64,000 nucleotides of DNA from Enoplolaimus lenunculus (Eukaryota; Nematoda; Enoplea; Enoplida; Thoracostomopsidae). The DNA is taken from NCBI GenBank assembly GCA_030248215.1, contig JASANG010003691.1, forward strand, positions 1-64,000, in the 5' to 3' direction. The notes below the pieces were generated by a model. The model did not search any database, had not been told where the DNA came from, and worked only from the letters and a program-made list of their open reading frames with translations. The position numbers were made by a program, and so were the translations under genes. The stretch's first letter is position 1, and every line of letters starts with the position of its first letter. Shown here in pieces: positions 11,506 to 22,575 of this stretch.

Positions 11506-11825
11506 CCCTGGCCTATATTTAAAAATTTGAAAGCTAAACTTAAACTTCACATCATAAACAAGGTTACGCTGTTTATTTTTTGAAACAGATTGATAAAATA
11601 TAACAATAATAAAATAATCACTTATTTTGAAGTATATATTAACTTCTTCTCGTAAAACATGAAAATTCGCTACTTTTTTTAAGAAATATAAACGACTAAA
11701 AAACTTTCTCTCAATATACTGCGCTGGGATTGGGGCAGCGATGATAGAAAAAATACAGTTTTTTCATTTTGTCAAAAAAAACAGAAAAATATTGTTAAAA
11801 ATTAAAACACTAAACGAGACACACA

Positions 11826-11900
11826 ATTAGTGATTGCGGATTCTAGGCGCGTCCCACGCCAATACGACGGATCGAATCCGTACTGAGATTGCGCAAAGCC
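11826..11900 (+). repeat. tRNA-like relic (glycine-type anticodon arm)
   Basis: GGCG-CGTCCCA-CGCC can form an anticodon-like hairpin, and CGGATCGAATCCG resembles a T arm with the internal B box. The D arm is not convincing. Most likely a tRNA pseudogene or SINE head. Confidence 0.35.
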
Positions 11901-12448
11901 AAAGTTTAGTAATTAATTATTCAGCGTCCAAATTGCGCGTTTAACGTATCGTTTGACTCGATTGCGAGTTTCTCTTTGTCCGGTACGTATCTCATAGCCT
12001 CCCGTCTGAAATTTGTGGATCCATCCTGCTCACTCTTGTTTATTGTTCACAAAACGACCATATAACATCATTTTCTAGCGCTTTGAACGCCGACACGGCA
12101 GTCGGATAATAATGTTCGTTAACGCAAGTTTATCTTGTGACCGCGTGCATAAACTGCATCTTCAATGTCAGAAGTATTTGAATATATTATTTTCGGCTTT
12201 CACGTATTTTACCAAAAATTTAACCAAACAGATATAAAGAATAAATTTGTGTCTATTTTTGAAGTTCTGATTGAAATATACAGTAGTAACGTTAATAACG
12301 GAAATTCTACACTGCAATCATCACCTTCATACGTTTATACTAAAACGGGAGATCGATCTTACTGGCTAATTACAAGAGTAGATAATGCATATTTTAACAA
12401 GAGTATGCAACTGGGTACATTTTGTGTAGAAAAGTATGTAGCCGGCAC

Positions 12449-12622
12449 GCGATGCGTTTTTGGCCTGCCATGCTTTATATAGAGGGGGCTACGACCAGTG
12501 CAAACCATGACACTTTATGTATCCGCCAGCAAAAATGATCCGCTTATAGTTTAATTTAGGGTTATTGCATGTGACAGCGACCCCCCTCTAAACAAGGAGT
12601 AAGTCGGCCAAAAACGCAACGC
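12449..12622. mobile_element. Family J MITE (GCGTTGCGTTTTTGGCC ends)
   Basis: GATGCGTTTTTGGCCTGCC at the left; AGTCGGCCAAAAACGCAACG at the right. Inside: CATGACACTTTATGTATCCG and GTGACAGCGACCCCCCTC. Confidence 0.85.
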
Positions 12623-13132
12623 CCGGTGGTACATTTTGAACCATGCGAAACCGCAAGAGTTGCACACTTGTATTATGCGCTCTTGCTAATAGCAACCGCA
12701 ACACAAATGCTTTTACCCCAAACTGCCGGTTTGAATACGTCTCTAAATTAGGTTTTCTTCTATCTTTAGATTCAATGAATTTATGGAGTTGAAATTTTGC
12801 AAATTTAAGTTTCATAGTCATTTTCGGCTTATAAAAATTATCACTCTAAGTGTGGGAAAAGTTTTCGGCGGCGCAGCAAATTATGATTGGGGTAAAGCAA
12901 AGACATAGGAGCCAGAAGGGTTTTGCCAGTGTCGGAGTGTAGCCCATCCTGCTGTATGGCCAACTACCCACACTCGACGAATCCCTCGCCAGGTTCGGTC
13001 CACTTACTAGTGACGCCTTCAGAAATTTCTGACGAGGGAGGGCACACAAGTTGGAGAAAAACCTCGTGAGAGAAGCGAGCCATACGCCAAAAGCAAGTTG
13101 TGTGGTACAAACGTAAACATTTGTAATGCATC

Positions 13133-13157
13133 TGCACCGCACAAAATGGTGAGTCAA
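13133..13157. mobile_element. Family C left-tip fragment
   Basis: GCACAAAATGGTGAGTCAAA matches the family C tip, then joins directly to a family D element that lacks its own end. The rest of the palindrome is gone. Confidence 0.6.
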
Positions 13158-13487
13158 AGGGGCTCAGGCTTCCCTGGATAAATATTGCCCCCCATAGAAA
13201 ATATTCAACCTTGTTTGCAACTCATTGAAAATCCTTGAATGCCCGTCATGAAAAATTTTTAGGCCCCCAGGTTTCTGGAGGGTCTATAAAATAGTAAGTT
13301 TAGATCTAGATTACATTTGTTTTGCTTAATAGACTTTAGGCTAGGCTTCGGCTTAGGTTAGAAACACATTTTTGCAATGCTTAGGCTTAGGCTTACGAAT
13401 ACGCTTAATATACTGTTACGTCCCTTAAAGTAACATTGGCCAAAAATTTTTAGGCCCCCCCTAGCAAGGTGAGCTGACTACGAGCCT
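13158..13487. mobile_element. Family D MITE split by a family B element
   Basis: Left part (AATATTCAACCTTGTTTGCA, CCTTGAATGCCCGTCATG) and right part (CTAGCAAGGTGAGC, CTACGAGCCTG) are separated by the family B element at 13,262-13,441. Its own left tip is lost at the junction with the family C fragment. Confidence 0.8.
13262..13441. mobile_element. Family B MITE nested in family D
   Basis: The left tip is shortened (GGCCCCCAGGTTTCTGGAGG); the right tip GTAACATTGGCC is intact. The sequence aaaaattttta of the host family D element flanks it on both sides, marking the insertion. Confidence 0.85.
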
Positions 13488-14465
13488 GCACGAATTACAA
13501 AGCTTGACTCAAATTTGACTTAATTTACATTCCATATTGCAATTGCAACAAAATTACAAAATAAGAGTATTGCACAAGTAACAAATACGCCATATAATTT
13601 TTACGTCACAAAAATTGACTAAACATTTCCTCGAGTTTATCGGCTGTTTCGTTTGTCCACTCTTGAAGATGCAATTATACAGCACAAAAAAACGTTAAAA
13701 TAATTTATTTTCACTTTTGAGTTCTTATAAATGTATATTTGTTCAAATAAAATCAATCATATAATATTAAAAGTGTACTAAAATACGACGTTGCTAATTG
13801 AAATAAACGATATTTCAACAATTAACCCTTTGAAATTTAGCGAGCGGTCGTTTTTTTGTGTAAAATCACTTCAGATTTAAAGCTTAAAAATTTAATATCT
13901 GTATATAAGCGTATAGTAAACGAGTAAATTGGCATCATCGGATGCCCGGTTCGCATATGAGCGCAACTATTCATCGGTGCGTTCCGCAACCATTTTTTGA
14001 ATATTTAGGCACCGTGACAAATTTTTGACTGACCCCCAGATGCACACTTGCTTTGATGCGATATTCTAGCGGCCCCCGTGACCACATTGGAATAATTCGT
14101 ATTCGAGACGGAATGAATTTTACACAGGATTTGCAGAGTAAAATAAGCTAAAATTTGAACAATTAAATAGATTTCTTACAACAAATTCGGCAAATGCGGA
14201 TTAATATATGCTTATCAGCTACAAAATAATTATAGACGCAGTAGTCAATCCAGCGTGAATGCTTGCAGCAATAGCTTGCTGTGCAAGCTATTAATACTGC
14301 CAGTTTAGCTCTACTGTAGGACAGGTATATTTGAATTTAAAATTTAATTTCTACCGTAGAAATAGACGTTTAAAACAAATTTGAAACCTAAACAGAGTGC
14401 AACCGGAGTTGAAAATACCGCAGCTGCAAACGAAGGTCAACAAAATTTGCTGGAGGTAAAAACCG

Positions 14466-14852
14466 GACGCCTATGTAAAGATCAGGGGCGCAACGTTTTT
14501 CTGTGGGACTAGAAAACAGTAAGCTTAAGAGCTTTAGCCTGATTGTTTTGCTTGGCTTATGCTTAGGCTTAGGAATATGCTTTTTGTTACGCTTTATGCT
14601 TAGGCTTAGGCTAAGGAATATGCTTATTGTTACGCTTTATGCTTAGGCTTAGGAATATGCTTTTTGTTACGCTTTATGCTTAGGCTTAGGCTAAGGAATA
14701 TGCTTATTGTTACGCTTTATGCTTAGGCTTAGGAATATGCTTATTGTTACGCTTTATGCTTAGGCTTAGGAATATGCTTATTGTTACGCTTTATGCTTAG
14801 GCTTAGGCTTTATGCTTATAATACTGTTCCGTCCATGTTCTTTACATTGGCC
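14466..14852. mobile_element. Family A MITE with expanded core
   Basis: Both ends are recognisable (CTATGTAAAGATCAGGGGCG; TCTTTACATTGGCC on the right). The core is enlarged by a tandem array (see 14556-14822), so this copy is about twice the usual length. Confidence 0.88.
14556..14822. repeat. Tandem array inside a family A element
   Basis: Six units sharing GTTACGCTTTATGCTTAGGC, in lengths alternating between 43 and 37 bases, show a higher-order pattern of about 80 bases at the left. The near-identity of units points to recent expansion. Confidence 0.9.
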
Positions 14853-15370
14853 AAACTCGATGTGAAACCGCAAGTGAGGCGAAATTATGTAGTTAAACTG
14901 ATATTCAATTTGCTAATTTTTGCAAATATCTGTAAAATGAAGCTGTTACACATTTTGGTTTTACGCGCTTTATATTTTTACGAAATTTCAGCACTAAATC
15001 TGCCGATATAAAACTGGCTCAGAAAAAGCCAGGAAACAACAACTGAGCCTGATTGGACGTACCTGCTGCCGTCCAAAACCATAATTGGTTTTCAAAAATC
15101 ATCAATGTCAAACGCTGATTAAAAGCTACTGTCCACTTATGCGTATCGCGTAACACAAAGCCGCCGAGAATAAACAATTTACTCTGCTAAATTTAGAAAC
15201 GTCGCAGCTGGCTCGCAAATAACCATGTCATGAGCTTAAAAGTCATTCAAAGATCGTCCTGCTCCTAGCACCATTACTGACAATATTTAGTATCAAAAAT
15301 GAATTAATGCGAATGATACGTGGCCAGCTAAACCATTAAAGGTACAAAAGCTACACATCCTGGTTTAGCC

Positions 15371-15603
15371 TACTGTAGTGACCCGAATAAGAAGGGGGAC
15401 TGATATTTATTTGGCCTCTCCAGACACTAACCCACATTTATGCGCTAAAATTAGGGATAATTGTCATTTATGGACTATAAATAGGGTTTAGGGACTCTAT
15501 CCGCTTACAGACTCTTATTAGGGATACGGACTCCTATTGATCGGGACTCTAAATGGGGACACCCGCTCTTATTACCCCCTCTCTTATTCAGGTCAATGCA
15601 GTA
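15371..15603. mobile_element. Family I MITE (ACTGTAGTGACCCGAATA ends)
   Basis: Left end ACTGTAGTGACCCGAATAAG; right end CTTATTCAGGTCAATGCAGT. Inside: TAGGGTTTAGGGACTCTAT and CCCCCTCTCTTATTC. Confidence 0.85.
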
Positions 15604-15745
15604 TGTCAAAGGCTTAAGTTTGTTTTATTTAGGAAGATAACAGGAATTATATAGAAATTGCCAGTAGTGACTGAATGCAACGCGAGCAAGCAGATTGAAC
15701 GCAAATTTAGAATTGATCCTTTCGTCTTTAAAACCGTGGACGCGG

Positions 15746-15913
15746 CGGGCCCGTAGCCAAGACGGGGGCCAGGGGCGGGGCTCATCCCCTCCTGGAAGAT
15801 TTTGGGCCCCCCTAGAAAGTTTTCAACCTTGGATGTCACTCATTGAAAACCCTTGAATGCACTGCCGAAAAAATATTCAGCCCCCCTAGAAAAGTGAGCT
15901 GCCTACGTGCCTG
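15746..15913. mobile_element. Family D MITE with target duplication
   Basis: Ends CGGGCCCGTAGCCAAG and CTACGTGCCTG. Flanks ggacgcgg/gggcgcgg match 7 of 8. Confidence 0.9.
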
Positions 15914-16893
15914 GGGCGCGGGTATTTTCGCAACTTTAGTATTACAGCGTAATTTTCTCCCTCCCAAAAAACATTTCGCTAGCACAATATTACATGATCA
16001 TACTCGTTCAACCCCCGCAAAACATTTCATCCCTTTAAGTATTAAAATCATCAAGACGGAACTGTTAGAGGGGTGGTTAATAGAACGCCTCTCACGTAAA
16101 CGGATATGTTTGGAGGCGCCAAGCCCCGACCCTAAGACTTCAAAAGCACCGCATGATTGTGTACCTTTGAAGCAGAGCTAGACATAGTGGAAACATATTG
16201 TTAGGTACTGAAATATATCTCAAAAATTAGCAATCACAAGTAAATTTTGACACGAAACTGCACTTTGAACTTACCCGAACTTTCGTTGAAAATTAATCGG
16301 TTTGTGTTTGATAACTTGAGACTTATTTCACACAGAGTCCTTCGATATGTTTCACTTGAGTTCAAATGTTTCAAGGTTTTTCAAACTCGAGTCGCGCTAC
16401 GCAAACTAGCGTTGGACTTACGTTGAACTTTGAATTTGGGTGTATTGTGTATTAGGGGTGTATAGATATGGATGGGGGGAGGGAAGGATATATTCTTTCC
16501 TGAAAATAGAAGAAACACCTTTGACATGGTTTAGAATACCCTTGTGGATCCTAGCGGCCAGCAATTTTCGCTTAGATTACATTGTGCCCTCCCGAAGTTC
16601 CAAGCTAGGTCACTGGTATATGTATTCGTGTGCCTATAGGATCAACTGTGGTTGAGAAAAAGCGTACTCAAGAAAAAATAAAGCTATGGCAAATAATGGT
16701 TCAAGCGTTTGCCCTCCAGGTATAAACGAAAACCCAAGCGTAATCCTGTAAGCATAAGCCTAACGTAAGCCTATAAGTCTAAGCCGCCACCCAGTTTCCA
16801 AGTTCTTCTGTGTCCCTGTTCGCCAGTGTACGAGTCCCAATAGGACAAGCAATTTTGGCGTCGTCACTTTGATTCCACTAAAATATACCATCG

Positions 16894-17065
16894 AGCGTTG
16901 CAGTTTTGGCCGACCCACCCCTTGTTTAGAGGGGGTCGCTGTCACATGAATACCCGTAAATTAAACCATAACAGGATCATGTTTGACGCCGCATACATAA
17001 AGTGTCATGGTTCACGCCGGTTGTGCCCTACTCTAAATAAAGGGGGTACGGTAAAAACGCAATGT
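16894..17065. mobile_element. Family J MITE, opposite orientation
   Basis: Same element on the other strand: GCGTTGCAGTTTTGGCCGAC, GGGGGTCGCTGTCACATGAA, ATAAAGTGTCATGG and GGTAAAAACGCAATG. Confidence 0.88.
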
Positions 17066-17678
17066 GTGCCGGATACATTGTTTTCTACGCAAAATATTTG
17101 CACAGTTGTACACTCTTGTTAAATAGCGATTATCCACTAGACCAGAAAACTCAAACCAGCAAGTGTCGGAAAATACAAATTTGTCTGCAAAATATCAAAT
17201 TATTCGGCTACAAAACCGTACTCGATCAGCCTTTTAAATATAACGAATAATTAAACCGAATCTCATTAAATGCCGTGTCACTCGAGATTTTGCACATGAA
17301 TAATGCATGCTTTATATTGACTGTTTCCAATTATAGTAAAATTCAACCGAAACAGATGGCTCTACACAAGAGTCAGTGATATATCGTGTCAGTGTCAGAA
17401 AATACAATTTGATTACTCTACAATGGAGTCGTCGAAATTCAAGGCCACTGTCGATATATATCCTAAAAATAGAATATGATTCTGTTAAATAATTACTTAG
17501 CTAGTGCATTATTATTATTATTATTTAAATTAGCTATTCAAAGCGTCCCGATATTTTGAAAATTTAGCGTTGAATTTATGGATTTGTCTACGACGTTTTG
17601 CGGACGAGACTAAACCGACAGCTGCGATTTGTTTGAAATATTATAATGCATTAAATATTCACTGAAATTAAAAATTGT

Positions 17679-17795
17679 GGCCCATCGTATAGAACAAGGC
17701 CGAATCGTTTTCCTGCGGGGCTGTAATAGTGTCAGGTTAAGCTTTAGACTAACTTATTTGCTTTGGCTTAGGCTTTGGATTACGAATAGGATCAT
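17679..17795. mobile_element. Truncated family A MITE
   Basis: The left end and part of the hexamer core are present. The element stops where a family N element begins at 17,801, and its right half is not found beyond that element. Confidence 0.8.
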
Positions 17796-17800
17796 TGTTA

Positions 17801-17961
17801 GGGTTGCGTTATACTTTTTTGACGTGTGGCGCTGTCCGTCACCGTGCGGTATCGTACACAAATAACGTGCGATAATGTATGGTGACGGGCGGTAACGAAC
17901 GGCTCCAGTACGGTTGACGCAAGGTATCGGACGGCGCCGGACGTCAAGTATGGCGCAACCC
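17801..17961. mobile_element. Family N element, short form
   Basis: Ends GGGTTGCGTTATACTTTTTT and CAAGTATGGCGCAACCC enclose only the GTGACG-type motif array. It interrupts a family A element whose other half is not found to the right. Confidence 0.85.
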
Positions 17962-17996
17962 TTTGGAGACTCGCCCCAAAAACAGGAGACCCCCAA

Positions 17997-18130
17997 AACA
18001 CAACAAAGACACAGCACCCAAAAAAAAAAAAGCCAAAAACAAAACCAAAAACCACAAAAACAAAAAAAAAAAAAAAAAAAAAACCAAAAAACAAAAAAAC
18101 AAAAAAAACAAAAAAAACACAAAACACAAA

Positions 18131-18170
<40 letters not shown>

Positions 18171-18184
18171 ACAAAAAAAAAAAC

Positions 18185-18215
<31 letters not shown>

Positions 18216-18226
18216 AAAAAAAAAAA
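17997..18226. repeat. A-rich tract interrupted by C
   Basis: About 230 bases almost entirely A with scattered C and very few G or T. All open frames here (poly-Lys, poly-Phe) are meaningless. The unusual composition and the missing half of the neighbouring family A element make a collapsed or misassembled region possible. Confidence 0.85.
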
Positions 18227-18462
18227 CCAACCCACGTGCAAGTTTTAGCTGCGAGAAGTTGCAGCTTCAACAAGCACTTTGCAAAAAATTCATTAAAAAT
18301 CATTGCTAAGGATATAGTTCACATGCGTGAACAACCATGCAAGTTCAATGAATTTATTGCAGCCGTTTGATCATTGGGTGTGATGAAAAAATGCAGAGTC
18401 TGTGTGCAATTTGCAGGTGAAAGTTTTCGCGGCAAAAACTTGGTCATGTGAATAGGGCTTTA
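18226..18462. mobile_element. Family H element (CCCTATTCACATG ends)
   Basis: Right end CATGTGAATAGGGC complements the left end of the copy at 54,203. GCAAGTT/TTGCAGCTTC-type motifs occur throughout. Its left end emerges from the A-rich tract. Confidence 0.7.
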
Positions 18463-18757
18463 GACAAATCACGATGAGCGATGGGATAAACGCAATTTTA
18501 ATAATTACGGATAGAAAATCTTGAGTGTCCGCCTGATAAAATAATGTGTTTGATGGGTAGATACATCAGACGTTTAAATTTCTGCAGGTAAAAATTCGGT
18601 AGGTAGAGAGAACTTGCAGTTTGAAAATGGAAAGGATGGAGCACAAAAAAGACAACACGAAGGGAAAAAGATATCATAGCTATTGATAGTAAAAATGTGA
18701 TAGCCTGTGAGAGGCAAAAACGCGATGCGGTAAATTGTGAGCCAATATGGGGGTAAA

Positions 18758-18915
18758 GTCCCATGTAAAGATCAGGGGCAGAACGTTTTTCTCTGGGTAA
18801 AGAAAAGAGTAAGCTTAAGCTTTAGACTGATTTTTTTGCTTGGCTTAGGATTGGGATTAGGCTTAGGAATAGGTATGCTTGAAATACTGTTCCGCCTTTG
18901 TTCTTTACATTGGCC
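18758..18915. mobile_element. Family A MITE
   Basis: Ends GTCCCATGTAAAGATCAGGG and CTTTACATTGGCC. Flanks ggggtaaa/ctggtaaa match 6 of 8. Confidence 0.85.
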
Positions 18916-19249
18916 CTGGTAAATATTATAGGGGTAAAAGTAACAATACGACACTGGTTCCGGTTCTGGCAAAAAATCGACATTCATGTTACCCAGATAA
19001 TACTAATATTAGCTTGCGATTGCCCTCAGGTTTATAAAGGCAAAAAAACGGTAATAGACGAAAGTGGAAGGTCGAAGTCTGTAGAATTTCTGCCGGAAGT
19101 TCCGCCAATTTCAGCTAATGTGAAGTTTTCATAATTCAATGAAAAATCCTGCGCTTATCAGGTTGTTTGTAAACTTTGTGCAATTTTGGAAATCTCTGTT
19201 GCCTAGATTTTTCAAGAAAGATGCTTAAAGATTTGTTTACAATGTATAC

Positions 19250-19643
19250 CCGGGTGCCACCGGAGGCGAAAAATACCGGAGCCGGAGCCGGAGGTCAACG
19301 AAACTTGCAGGAGCCGGAGGTCAACGAAACTTGCAGGAGCCGGAGGTGAGGCGAAATTAAATAGTAAAAATAATGGTTAATTAGTTAATTTTAGCCAATA
19401 TCTGCGCAATGTTGTTAAGTTGTTTGTTTCACGCTAATTTTCTGCCAAATTTCGGCAATTCTTTCATGAAAATTGTGACAAAAGTCAATCGAAACGCGCT
19501 ACACAGATAAATTTAGGAAAATTATGCGAAATTTTACTACCGAAATTGCCGGAACCTCCGACAAAAATTCATACAGGAGCCGGAGCTGAAGGCCGATTTT
19601 CTGCCGGAGCCGGAGCCGGAGGCAGACCTCTGGTTGTACGCTG
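19250..19643. mobile_element. Family F-type hAT MITE, GGAGCC variant
   Basis: CCGGGTGCCACCGGAGG at the left, GGTTGTACGCTG at the right, with GGAGCCGGAG arrays at both sides. atgtatac occurs directly on both sides (19,242-19,249 and 19,644-19,651). Confidence 0.92.
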
Positions 19644-19689
19644 ATGTATACCTTCGTTTTACAGGTTGTTAAAACTATGCAATTGCGAA

Positions 19690-19827
19690 GTTCGATCCAT
19701 GCATAATCAAGGGCGGGGCATTTTTCAGCGGGTCTGCAATAGAGCAAGCTTAAGTTTTAGACTATTTTTGAAGCTTTAGACTCTATATGCTTATACTACT
19801 GTTATGAACATGTTTTTACATTGGAAC
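19690..19827. mobile_element. Degenerate family A MITE
   Basis: It keeps the order CATAATCAAGGGCGG, GCAATAGAGCAAGCTTAAG, TTAGACTA and a right arm with ACATTGGAAC, but is much diverged. An old copy. Confidence 0.65.
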
Positions 19828-19963
19828 ATGGGTTACACAGACATGCATGAATTAAGCCGGATTTTAACTTTAAGTCAATGCTTAACTTTTGCAGCTTTGA
19901 CTTTAAATCGAACGTTTCTTAATGCTCATTCAAGCTTTACCATATAATTAATAGTTGGTCACA

Positions 19964-20034
19964 GGCTTTAGGCTTAGGCTTAGGCTTAGGAACGCGCATG
20001 ATTCACTGTTACGCCCCTCAAAGTAACATTGGCC
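19964..20034. mobile_element. Family B right end between long direct repeats
   Basis: Hexamer core and CCCCTCAAAGTAACATTGGCC-type tip; the left half is missing. About 20 bases containing ATATAATTAATAGTTGGTCA occur on both sides (from about 19,942 and 20,035), far longer than a normal 8-bp duplication. Confidence 0.75.
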
Positions 20035-20336
20035 ATATAATTAATAGTTGGTCATTCATGCGATGTTTCCCGTATCGAAAATACACAACGCGTTTCACGT
20101 TTTTAAAAAAGCGTGGAGCTATTAGTGGTATATACGTCTGCTCCGAGACAGTTGACACCTTCAGGGTCTATTGGGTTAGCCAAATTTTTGATCAGAAATG
20201 TTATCTCTTTGTGTTGGCCAAGTCCGAGATCCACCCCAATCAGAGGTCGAATTTGTGTCATGTGTCTGCAACCCAGCCAATGTAGAAAGTAAGTATTTTT
20301 TGCCATGAAAATCATGTCTTTTAATTTGCGAAAGTT

Positions 20337-20395
20337 CCGGCCAATGGTACTTTTAACGCCTGCTGTAGATTTAGCATCAAATATCAAAATGTTAC
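20337..20395. mobile_element. Family B fragment, left tip
   Basis: TTCCGGCCAATGGTACTTTTAACG resembles the family B left end but lacks the GGTGGGTCT arm and fades after about 25 bases. Confidence 0.4.
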
Positions 20396-20500
20396 ATTGA
20401 AAACAATAATTGGGTTACAGAGACGTCACCTAAAATCAACCTCTGCCTTTTAAGTGGATTTTTACAGAAAACAGATAAGATTGAAGATCGCGCGTTTTAG

Positions 20501-20649
20501 GCGCATGTTATTTTTAGGGCCGTCCCGGTTTCTGGTGGGTCTGTAAAAGAATGACTTACGTTCTAGATTTTACATTTTTTGCTTAAGCTTAGGCTTCAGG
20601 CGTAGGAATACGCTTAATCTACTGTTGCGGCCCTAAAAGTAACATTAGT
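20501..20649. mobile_element. Family B MITE
   Basis: GTTATTTTTAGGGCCGTCCC left arm, GGTTTCTGGTGGGTCTGTAA, short core, and right tip CCCTAAAAGTAACATTAGTC. Confidence 0.88.
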
Positions 20650-21476
20650 CCAGAATTTTATGAATGAGAAAGCGAAACTCAAAATCTCGGAATACAGTTT
20701 TGCATATTAAGTTTAAGTGTCAACTGTTGACTTATATAAAGTCCAAATCGAACCTAAAATCAGATCACTGCCACACAGCCATTATAAGATTTTTGAAGAC
20801 ATGACGTGGCGGATCCAAGATTTCTCGAACGGTCGACGTTTACCGAGCACCCACCTTTCTATAAAGACGACACCTTCCCGAAAATAACAATTTGATGACC
20901 TGTTGAACAGAAACGGTTTAAAATTGATAAATTGTTTAAACCTAAGCTAATTTCACAGCCTTAACTCTTTCATGTATGAAATTTTGCAATAGGTCTGAAA
21001 AACTTTTCTGCTTACGGATAATATAATTCTGGCCGGTGTAACTTGTATGTATTGCGGCTGCAGTTGAAAACTTGTTAAGTAAACGAAATTGAGCACGCGC
21101 ACATTTGGTAAGATAATCAATATGGCTGGTCAGACTAAGGTATTTTAAACCTGTTAATAGTCTAACGTCTATTAAAATTTTTTAGTTTCTTCTTCAAACA
21201 TAGATAAATTCAGCAAGTTACGCCAGAGATTTTTCAAGACACAGGGATTCATGAATAACACAACTATTGATGAAAAAGTTTAAAACGATTTCGATTGTCA
21301 GTAATACAAAGCAGAACATTGCATTTCTCATATTTTGTCGTTACGCGACCCGTTAGACACTAAGCACACCTACCTAATGCGGGGTGGTTCACGTTATAAC
21401 TGGGGCTGCATCAAATGATACGAACAGACAAAAGCCGAATATGTGTTATTGCAATACAAAGCACGGGCATTCTAAC

Positions 21477-21565
21477 CTAAGCAAAAAATTAGTCTAAAAC
21501 TTAAACTGACTCTATTATAGCCCCTCCGGAAAACGATCCGGCCGTGTTCTATACATGGGTCCGAT
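21477..21565. mobile_element. Family A MITE, right half only
   Basis: Holds AAATTAGTCTAAAACTTAAA, a CCGGAAAACGATCCGGCC arm and CTATACATGGGTCC. The left half is missing. It lies inside the family L composite. Confidence 0.75.
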
Positions 21566-21960
21566 AATTAATAATAATTCTATTTTGGCTAAAAATCCAT
21601 AATCTGCAAAAATATAAACTTAAATTTTAGAATGCAAAATGGTGTTGCTGCTAACATCGCAACTCAAAAATTTGCCTTGAACGAGGCCGACACACAAAAT
21701 ACGACTAAGATATCATATTAAGGTACTATTGGCAAATTGCCAAACGATGCTTCAGGTAAATGCAATAGTTTGCTTAAACGCAAACGAATTCCTGCAGGCG
21801 GCAATCCTTTCGGTACGATGGTTACTGTTTTGTTGTGCCGGCAAATTGAATTTTAATCCCTAAAGGAACCAACCAACCGGTAGTGGAAATCGGCATGCAC
21901 CGTTGACCTGATTCAATTAGACTTGCGAAATCATTTAATGCTACATTATACGACTTTTTA

Positions 21961-22137
21961 CACTGCAAAAAATGGTGAGTCAAATTGACTCGCTCCGAAA
22001 TAGGCTCTACGGGACTACACAAATTGATTCAAACCCTTTATTTAGCGTGCCCCACGTTTGACTCTGGCGGAGTCGAATTTGACTCAGTTTGTGTAGTCCC
22101 GTAGAGCCTATTTCGGAGAATCCCATTTTTTGCAGTG
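21961..22137. mobile_element. Family C palindromic foldback element
   Basis: Tips CACTGCAAAAAATGG and CCATTTTTTGCAGTG, flanked by TA. Short losses around the centre and in the right arm. Arms carry CTACGGGACTACACAAATTG. It sits inside the family L composite. Confidence 0.9.
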
Positions 22138-22310
22138 TACTTTTAATTAGCGGCAATTCCATTGTCCTGTATAAATATCATATGATATTTAGTAGAATTT
22201 TGGAATATCATATGATATTCGCATAAATGTCCCGCAGTATCATATGACAAATGGTTGTTTGTATACGATGATCGCTTGACATTAGTGATTTGTAAGCCAC
22301 TGTCATATGA

Positions 22311-22575
22311 CATTCACATTTCGTCTACATATTCGCTATACGGATCAGAAAATTTTATGTTGGCGTCGAATCAACTTGGACAAAACGTGTTCCAAGCTGC
22401 CCCAGTTATAACGTGAACGCCGCATCAGGTTATCTCAAGCGAGACACTCACATTTTGTCTCATAACCGTTATTCAGATCACAAAATTTTAGGTTGATGTC
22501 AAATCAACATGGGCAAAACGTGTACCGGGCTGCCCCAGTTATAACGTGAACCTCGCATGATGTTAGCAGACAACC
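22311..22575. repeat. Direct duplication of about 130 bp at the family L right end
   Basis: Two units each run from CACATTTCGTCT or CACATTTTGTCT through a TCAGAAAATTTTATGTT or TCACAAAATTTTAGGTT segment to GCCCCAGTTATAACGTGAAC. They differ at about one base in six. Confidence 0.8.

Larger units (their letters stand above)
21377..22558. mobile_element. Family L composite with inverted ends and nested elements
   Basis: ATGCGGGGTGGTTCACGTTA and TAACTGGGGC at the left are matched in reverse by GCCCCAGTTATAACGTGAAC at the right end. The same end segment also recurs internally near 22,398. A family A half and a family C palindrome lie inside. Confidence 0.6.

Noticed and set aside
12165-12482. 105-residue frame beginning MSEVFEYIIFGFHV
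   Set aside because: AT-rich, no recognised motif, and its end runs into a family J MITE; taken as chance.
17754-18303. Several overlapping frames rich in Phe or Lys on both strands
   Set aside because: They arise from the A-rich tract and have no real protein signal.
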